Shown here piece by piece: positions 7,776-10,596 of a DNA stretch of 10,596 bases. Made by a program: the position numbers and the translations under genes. Every line of letters starts with the position of its first letter. The first letter of the stretch is position 1. A model generated the notes under the pieces. It was not told where the DNA came from. It made no database searches and saw nothing but the letters and a program-made list of their open reading frames with translations. Source of the stretch: an uncultured Eubacteriales bacterium (GTDB lineage: Bacteria; Bacillota; Clostridia; Christensenellales; DTU072); contig CACXDF010000213.1 of assembly GCA_902766325.1 (NCBI GenBank), positions 1-10,596 on the forward strand, written 5' to 3'.

Positions 7776-7804
7776 TTGACATCACCTTACGGGTGTGTGA
7801 TAAT
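7776..7804 (+). promoter_or_regulatory. Strong promoter of the 6S-like RNA
   Basis: A perfect TTGACA (7776-7781) is separated by 17 bases from GATAAT (7799-7804, five of six consensus bases). The predicted start is near 7811, exactly where the long closing stem of the structured RNA begins. The spacer contains a small dyad, CACC-N5-GGTG (7783-7795). It lacks a T tract, so it is not a terminator for the upstream lipoprotein gene. Confidence 0.8.
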
Positions 7805-7810
7805 ATAAGT

Positions 7811-8010
7811 AACTGGAATGTGCGTGGCGGTAAGTTCATTTTTTAACCGCAAACATTTTATAAGGGATGTCGTATAGTCCATTGATGTCCGATGTCAGGC
7901 CCCCCGGAGGCGCAAGCCTTTCGGCCAGGGGAAGGCAGATAGACAAGGCAGACAACCCACCTGCTCACGTAGCGGGTTCTAAAACTCTTGCCAAGACGGC
8001 ATTTCGGTGT
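7811..8010 (+). ncRNA. ssrS: Probable 6S RNA
   Basis: About 200 nt of non-coding sequence folds as a long closed rod with a central bubble, as expected of 6S RNA, which binds sigma-A RNA polymerase by mimicking an open promoter. The ends pair extensively: 7812-7821 with 7999-8008, 7823-7825 with 7996-7998, and 7826-7828 with 7990-7992, giving 16 base pairs with small bulges. The apical arm ends in AGGC-GCAA-GCCT (7908-7919) enclosed by CCG/CGG and C-rich/G-rich pairs, with TGTC/GACA pairs below. The 3' side of the bubble carries the hairpin AACCC/GGGTT (7954-7958 with 7974-7978). The following TCTAAAACTC segment resembles the bubble sequence I recall from known 6S RNAs. Length fits the family. 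No protein start with a ribosome binding site lies inside. The 6S assignment is by structure and memory, not by a covariance search. Confidence 0.75.
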
Positions 8011-8021
8011 TTTGAAATCTG

Positions 8022-8058
8022 ATCCGCCGGTTTATCCGGCGGATTTTTCTTTTTTTTC
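8022..8058 (+). terminator. Rho-independent terminator after the 6S-like RNA
   Basis: A perfect 9-bp GC-rich stem, ATCCGCCGG (8022-8030) with CCGGCGGAT (8036-8044), closes a 5-base loop and is followed by a T tract broken by single C residues. It ends the 6S-like transcript and any readthrough from the upstream lipoprotein operon, so the downstream kinase gene needs its own promoter. Confidence 0.9.
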
Positions 8059-8071
8059 GAGAAATATCGAA
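8056..8071. repeat. Inverted repeat TTCGA-N6-TCGAA upstream of the kinase promoter
   Basis: The 16-bp palindrome TTCGAGAAATATCGAA sits just after the terminator T tract and is centred about 62 bases upstream of the predicted start of the kinase mRNA. This is a usual place for an activator operator. It could equally be chance in an AT-rich stretch. Confidence 0.3.
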
Positions 8072-8090
8072 CAACTATGTAAAAATCGTA

Positions 8091-8119
8091 TTGTAAAAGA
8101 AATGTGGCTGTGTTACAAT
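8091..8119 (+). promoter_or_regulatory. Promoter of the LytS-like kinase operon
   Basis: TTGTAA (8091-8096) and TACAAT (8114-8119, five of six consensus bases) are separated by 17 bases. The predicted transcription start, seven bases after the -10, falls at 8126, the A of the chosen ATG, so the mRNA may have no leader. Confidence 0.55.
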
Positions 8120-8125
8120 AATAAT

Positions 8126-9397
8126 ATGAGTGGGAACAGTATCTTTAACGCAACTATTTGTATTATGGGAGAGTTTATTCTCCTGATACATATCGTCAAT
8201 TTGCTTCTCAAAAAAAAGAAACGAAAGGACGAAAACAATCTTCTTGACTTTTTTGCCTTTACTGCCGTTCACTTTGCGACTTATCTGACTTTTACTCTCG
8301 TCAAGATGATTTATACGAGTAACGCCTATATCATCTCTTTTTATACGACGTTTTATATTATGAACAATATAGAGGTGTTCTTATTGTTCCGTTATATGTG
8401 CGTATACGTTAAACTGATGCCCGGCACGAAAAAAATACTGTCGATCATAAATCTGACTATTTTTATCGCATACGTTTTGTCGGACGTCGCCAATATTTTT
8501 ACCGGGATCTATTTTACCGCGCAAAACGGCGCGTATCTTCGCAGTAAGACCATGATCGTCTCGCAAGGATATCAGTTCATCATGTTCACGATCGTCTTTT
8601 TTGTGACCGTGTTCAATAAAAAGCTGAACCTGAGGGAAAAGGCGGCTTTCGCGTTGTACTGCTTGTTACCTCTCGTTGCCATCATCATACAAAACATTTT
8701 TAAAGGCTACGCTATCGCGTACGCGTCCATTATTATATCGATAGAGATACTGTTCTTGTTCCTGAACATACAAAAGAACATCGACCTTGCCAACGAAGAA
8801 GAAAAGAACAAGCAAGCGCAGATCAAGATCATGCTGTCTCAGATCCAGCCGCATTTTGTTTATAACTCTCTGTCGGCGATTTCCACCCTTATCCCCATCG
8901 ATCCGGATAGAGCGCAAAAATCACTCGATGATTTTACTTATTATCTGCGCCGAAACCTGTCGTCATTGACGGCAACGCGTCTGATCCCGTTCGAGGACGA
9001 GCTCAAACATATAGAGTCTTACGCCGCGTTGGAAAAATTACGCTTTAACGAGCGCGTCAACGTCGTTTACGATATTGAAACGAAAAACTTTTTCGTTCCG
9101 CCGCTCAGTATTCAGCCCATCGTGGAAAACGCTATCAAACACGGCATTCTCAAAAAAATCGAAGGCGGCACGGTGACGCTTAAAACGCGCGAAAGCTCCG
9201 ACGCTTACGTCGTGGAGGTCGTAGACGACGGCGTCGGATTTCGTATGGAAGACGTCAACCTCGACGAAAATAAGCACTTCGGGATCAATAATATAAAATA
9301 TCGTATCGAAAAAACAGGCGGTGGCGAAATGACGATTTGGAGCGAACCGGGTAAGGGTACTCGCGTCAAAGTCGTTTTTTATAAGGAGCGAGTATGA
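8126..9397 (+). CDS. LytS/YesM-type multi-span membrane sensor histidine kinase
   Basis: From the ATG at 8126 the product is 423 residues. The N-terminal half (about 9-215) holds six or seven hydrophobic helices, so the sensor is in or near the membrane. A short coiled linker (about 216-238) leads to a His_kinase (PF06580) phosphoacceptor block, LSQIQPHFVYNSLSAI, with His243. The GHKL ATP-binding domain shows PPLSIQPIVENAIKHG (Asn335), DDGVGF (Asp367) and HFGINNIKYRI. The start is uncertain: the frame stays open upstream into the 6S RNA region, and neither ATG at 8102, 8126 nor 8165 has a ribosome binding site. I chose 8126 because the promoter at 8091-8119 predicts transcription starting there and the first membrane helix follows normally. 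The 3' end overlaps the regulator gene by four bases (ATGA). The signal is unknown; relatives sense peptides, sugars or cell-envelope state. Confidence 0.88.
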   Translation: MSGNSIFNATICIMGEFILLIHIVNLLLKKKKRKDENNLLDFFAFTAVHFATYLTFTLVKMIYTSNAYIISFYTTFYIMNNIEVFLLFRYMCVYVKLMPGTKKILSIINLTIFIAYVLSDVANIFTGIYFTAQNGAYLRSKTMIVSQGYQFIMFTIVFFVTVFNKKLNLREKAAFALYCLLPLVAIIIQNIFKGYAIAYASIIISIEILFLFLNIQKNIDLANEEEKNKQAQIKIMLSQIQPHFVYNSLSAISTLIPIDPDRAQKSLDDFTYYLRRNLSSLTATRLIPFEDELKHIESYAALEKLRFNERVNVVYDIETKNFFVPPLSIQPIVENAIKHGILKKIEGGTVTLKTRESSDAYVVEVVDDGVGFRMEDVNLDENKHFGINNIKYRIEKTGGGEMTIWSEPGKGTRVKVVFYKERV

Positions 9398-10164
9398 AAG
9401 CGCTTTTGGTCGACGATGAAGAGCTGCAATTGTTGCGTTTAGAAAACGCCGTAAAAAAAGTCTTGCCGGAGGGTAGCGAAATTCTGCGCTACACGAATCC
9501 TGTCGAAGCGTTCAAGGAAAACACGGACAATAAGATCGACGTTGCTTTTTTGGATATAGAAATGCCGCAACTGAACGGCGTACAGCTTGCAAAAAAATTA
9601 AAAACCGTCAATCCGCAAGTCAATATCATCTTTGTTACCGCATACGATCACTATGCGTTAGACGCCTATAAGATGCACGCTTCGGGATATCTGACGAAGC
9701 CTGTAAGCGAAAGTAAAATTCGGGAAGAAATGGATACTCTTCGTTATCCCGTCGAAATAAGACCGACCAAGACGTTGCAGGTCAAGTGTTTCGGCAATTT
9801 TGAAGTCTTGGCAAGCGGCGTCCCGCTTAAGTTTCAACGAAGTAAGTCTAAAGAACTATTCGCTTATCTCGTCGATCGGGAAGGCGCGGCCATCAATATC
9901 AACGAACTGAACGCCGTGCTGTGGGAAGAAGACCACAAGTCGTATTGCAGAAACCTGATCGCCGATATCCAGGCTACGCTGCGGAACGTAAATGCGGACG
10001 ACGTTTTCATCAAGCGTCGTAACGAGTGTTTTATCGACCCGGAAAAAATAGATTGCGACGCCTACGCCTATAAAAAGAATGATCCGGACGCCGTCAGAGC
10101 CTATCGCGGAGAATACATGATACAGTATCCGTGGGCGGTATTCGACAGCGAAAAATGGGGGTAG
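9394..10164 (+). CDS. Response regulator with receiver and SARP-type winged-helix domains
   Basis: This 256-residue regulator has a receiver domain at about 1-115: the acidic pair Asp7/Asp8, phosphoacceptor Asp54 in FLDIEMPQLNG, Thr82 in VTA and Lys102 in LTKPV. Residues about 126-220 form a winged helix of the SARP/OmpR kind, starting LQVKCFGNFEVLASGVPLKF and with KSKELFAYLVDREG. The protein then ends at YRGEYMIQYPWAVFDSEKWG, which looks like the start of a bacterial transcriptional activation (BTAD) domain without its helical repeats. Receiver-SARP regulators (COG3947-like) usually continue much further, so this is a short form. Nothing downstream continues the frame and a terminator follows, so it does not look broken. 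LytS-type kinases are more often paired with LytTR or AraC-type regulators. AAGGAG lies five bases before the ATG, which overlaps the kinase stop. Confidence 0.88.
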   Translation: MKALLVDDEELQLLRLENAVKKVLPEGSEILRYTNPVEAFKENTDNKIDVAFLDIEMPQLNGVQLAKKLKTVNPQVNIIFVTAYDHYALDAYKMHASGYLTKPVSESKIREEMDTLRYPVEIRPTKTLQVKCFGNFEVLASGVPLKFQRSKSKELFAYLVDREGAAININELNAVLWEEDHKSYCRNLIADIQATLRNVNADDVFIKRRNECFIDPEKIDCDAYAYKKNDPDAVRAYRGEYMIQYPWAVFDSEKWG

Positions 10165-10204
10165 AAAACGGATATCGGGATCGGGAAAGGTGAAAATACG
10201 GTAT

Positions 10205-10231
10205 AGCGGCGCAATACGCGTCGCTTTTTTT
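10205..10231 (+). terminator. Rho-independent terminator after the kinase-regulator operon
   Basis: AGCGGCGC (10205-10212) pairs with GCGTCGCT (10218-10225) around a 5-base loop, with one G-T wobble, and is followed by seven T residues. It lies 41 bases after the regulator stop codon and separates the operon from the secreted-protein gene. Confidence 0.87.
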
Positions 10232-10262
10232 AATTGGTCAATATTTTTTTTTCTTTTTTTAT

Positions 10263-10281
10263 TGTGGCACTTCTGTTGCAC
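10263..10281 (+). promoter_or_regulatory. Tandem 8-bp direct repeats, candidate SARP-type operator
   Basis: TGTGGCAC (10263-10270) and TGTTGCAC (10274-10281) differ at one base and are exactly 11 bp apart, one helical turn. The downstream copy ends nine bases before the -10 box and the pair covers the -35 region. SARP activators are known to bind heptamer direct repeats with an 11-bp period placed about 8 bp upstream of the -10. The adjacent regulator has a SARP-type DNA-binding domain, so it is the obvious candidate binder (inference). Confidence 0.5.
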
Positions 10282-10287
10282 TACGTT

Positions 10288-10296
10288 TGTTATACT
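10288..10296 (+). promoter_or_regulatory. Extended -10 promoter of the secreted-protein gene
   Basis: TG-N-TATACT (10288-10296) is an extended -10 element. No acceptable -35 lies 16-18 bases upstream, where the direct repeats sit instead, which fits an activator-dependent promoter. The start would be near 10303, leaving a leader of about 46 bases with AAGGAG at 10333-10338. A weaker alternative is TTGCAC (10276-10281), 18 bases, TATGTT (10300-10305). Confidence 0.5.
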
Positions 10297-10348
10297 GCTT
10301 ATGTTGATAAGAGGAGAAAACTCTGGTAAAAAAAGGAGAAAAAAGATT

Positions 10349-10596
10349 ATGGTACAAATGAATCGAAAAACAAACGTTATCGCATTGGCGATCGTGCTCT
10401 GCCTTGTGTTTGCGTTCGGCGCAGCGACAGCGATCTTTGCCATACCTGCGACCGAAACGGCGTATGCGCTGGATAACGTTGCCCAGTTTCACTTCTATGG
10501 CATATCGGGCACCGGGTCAAAAACCGATGGTGGTATCACGTTCAATTATTCGGGTAGCTACTATATCCCCGGCGGCACATCTTGTATTGTTCTCGA
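10349..10596 (+). CDS. Secreted or surface protein (partial, 5' end only)
   Basis: The 82 visible codons begin with a basic start (MVQMNRK) and a hydrophobic core at about residues 9-32, then a signal-peptidase-like site ETAYA before LDN (residue 40/41). A TATA-like alternative lies nearer residue 31. The mature part is rich in Gly, Ser, Thr and Tyr, as in exported surface proteins, but no domain can be named from about 40 residues. The ATG at 10349 is preferred to the in-frame ATG at 10358 because AAGGAG (10333-10338) is ten bases before the first and nineteen before the second. It is transcribed separately from the upstream two-component system, across a terminator and its own promoter, and may be controlled by it. 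The remainder lies outside the window. Confidence 0.75.
   Translation, partial: MVQMNRKTNVIALAIVLCLVFAFGAATAIFAIPATETAYALDNVAQFHFYGISGTGSKTDGGITFNYSGSYYIPGGTSCIVL

Noticed and set aside
7783..7795. Dyad CACC-N5-GGTG as a terminator for the SGNH lipoprotein gene
   Set aside because: The stem has only four pairs and no T tract follows; it lies in the spacer of the RNA promoter.
7861..7960. SRP (4.5S) RNA or cyclic-di-GMP riboswitch reading of the structured RNA
   Set aside because: AAGGCAGA and GTCAGG recall SRP RNA, and GCAAGCC with CGGCC recalls a GEMM riboswitch, but the SRP domain IV loop order is wrong and the riboswitch's second helix and receptor are absent. The long end-to-end stem, bubble and length fit 6S better.
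7988..8125. N-terminal extension of the LytS-like kinase back to TTG 7988
   Set aside because: This stretch is the 3' strand of the 6S-like closing stem, an intrinsic terminator and then a promoter, so it cannot be normal coding sequence for the kinase.
10131..10204. Frameshifted continuation of the SARP-type regulator past its stop codon
   Set aside because: None of the frames after 10164 continues with a helical repeat-like sequence, and a terminator follows within 41 bases, so the short form looks genuine.

Overview
The window looks like ordinary chromosomal DNA from a low-to-moderate GC Gram-positive bacterium, most likely an uncultured anaerobic member of Clostridia. That rests on AAGGAG-type ribosome binding sites before most genes, textbook sigma-A promoters, T-rich intrinsic terminators, a Gram-positive style lipoprotein and a Firmicutes-like 6S RNA. 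A finer placement (for example Christensenellales) would only be a guess from codon style. No tRNA, rRNA, insertion sequence, phage gene or CRISPR array is visible.

Left part (1-2561), minus strand: a two-gene flavoenzyme operon. The promoter-proximal gene is a 507-residue phytoene-desaturase/retinol-saturase-like FAD oxidoreductase. Its stop codon overlaps by one base the start of a ferredoxin-NADP-reductase-like flavoprotein that runs off the left edge. A 184-base divergent region with a promoter on each strand separates this operon from a plus-strand MFS transporter (2562-3884).

Middle (3867-7767), plus strand: a promoter inside the 3' end of the transporter gene drives an OmpR/PhoB-type response regulator, a two-transmembrane histidine kinase (overlap 1 base) and a lipoprotein with a complete SGNH/GDSL hydrolase site (overlap 32 bases). 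These look like one translationally coupled operon for sensing and remodelling something at the cell surface. The leader carries a GAAGC-N5-GCTTC-N5-GAAGC element.

Right part (7776-10596): a strong promoter, a structured RNA of about 200 nt that I identify as 6S RNA, and an intrinsic terminator. Next comes a second two-component system: a LytS/YesM-like multi-membrane-span kinase, possibly read from a leaderless mRNA, and a short response regulator joining a receiver domain to a SARP-type winged helix. After a clear terminator, a new secreted-protein gene starts and runs off the right edge. Its promoter has no good -35 box. Instead it carries two 8-bp direct repeats 11 bp apart, ending 9 bp before an extended -10, which is the arrangement SARP activators use. 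The most interesting hypothesis here is therefore that the second two-component system directly switches on the adjacent surface or secreted protein.
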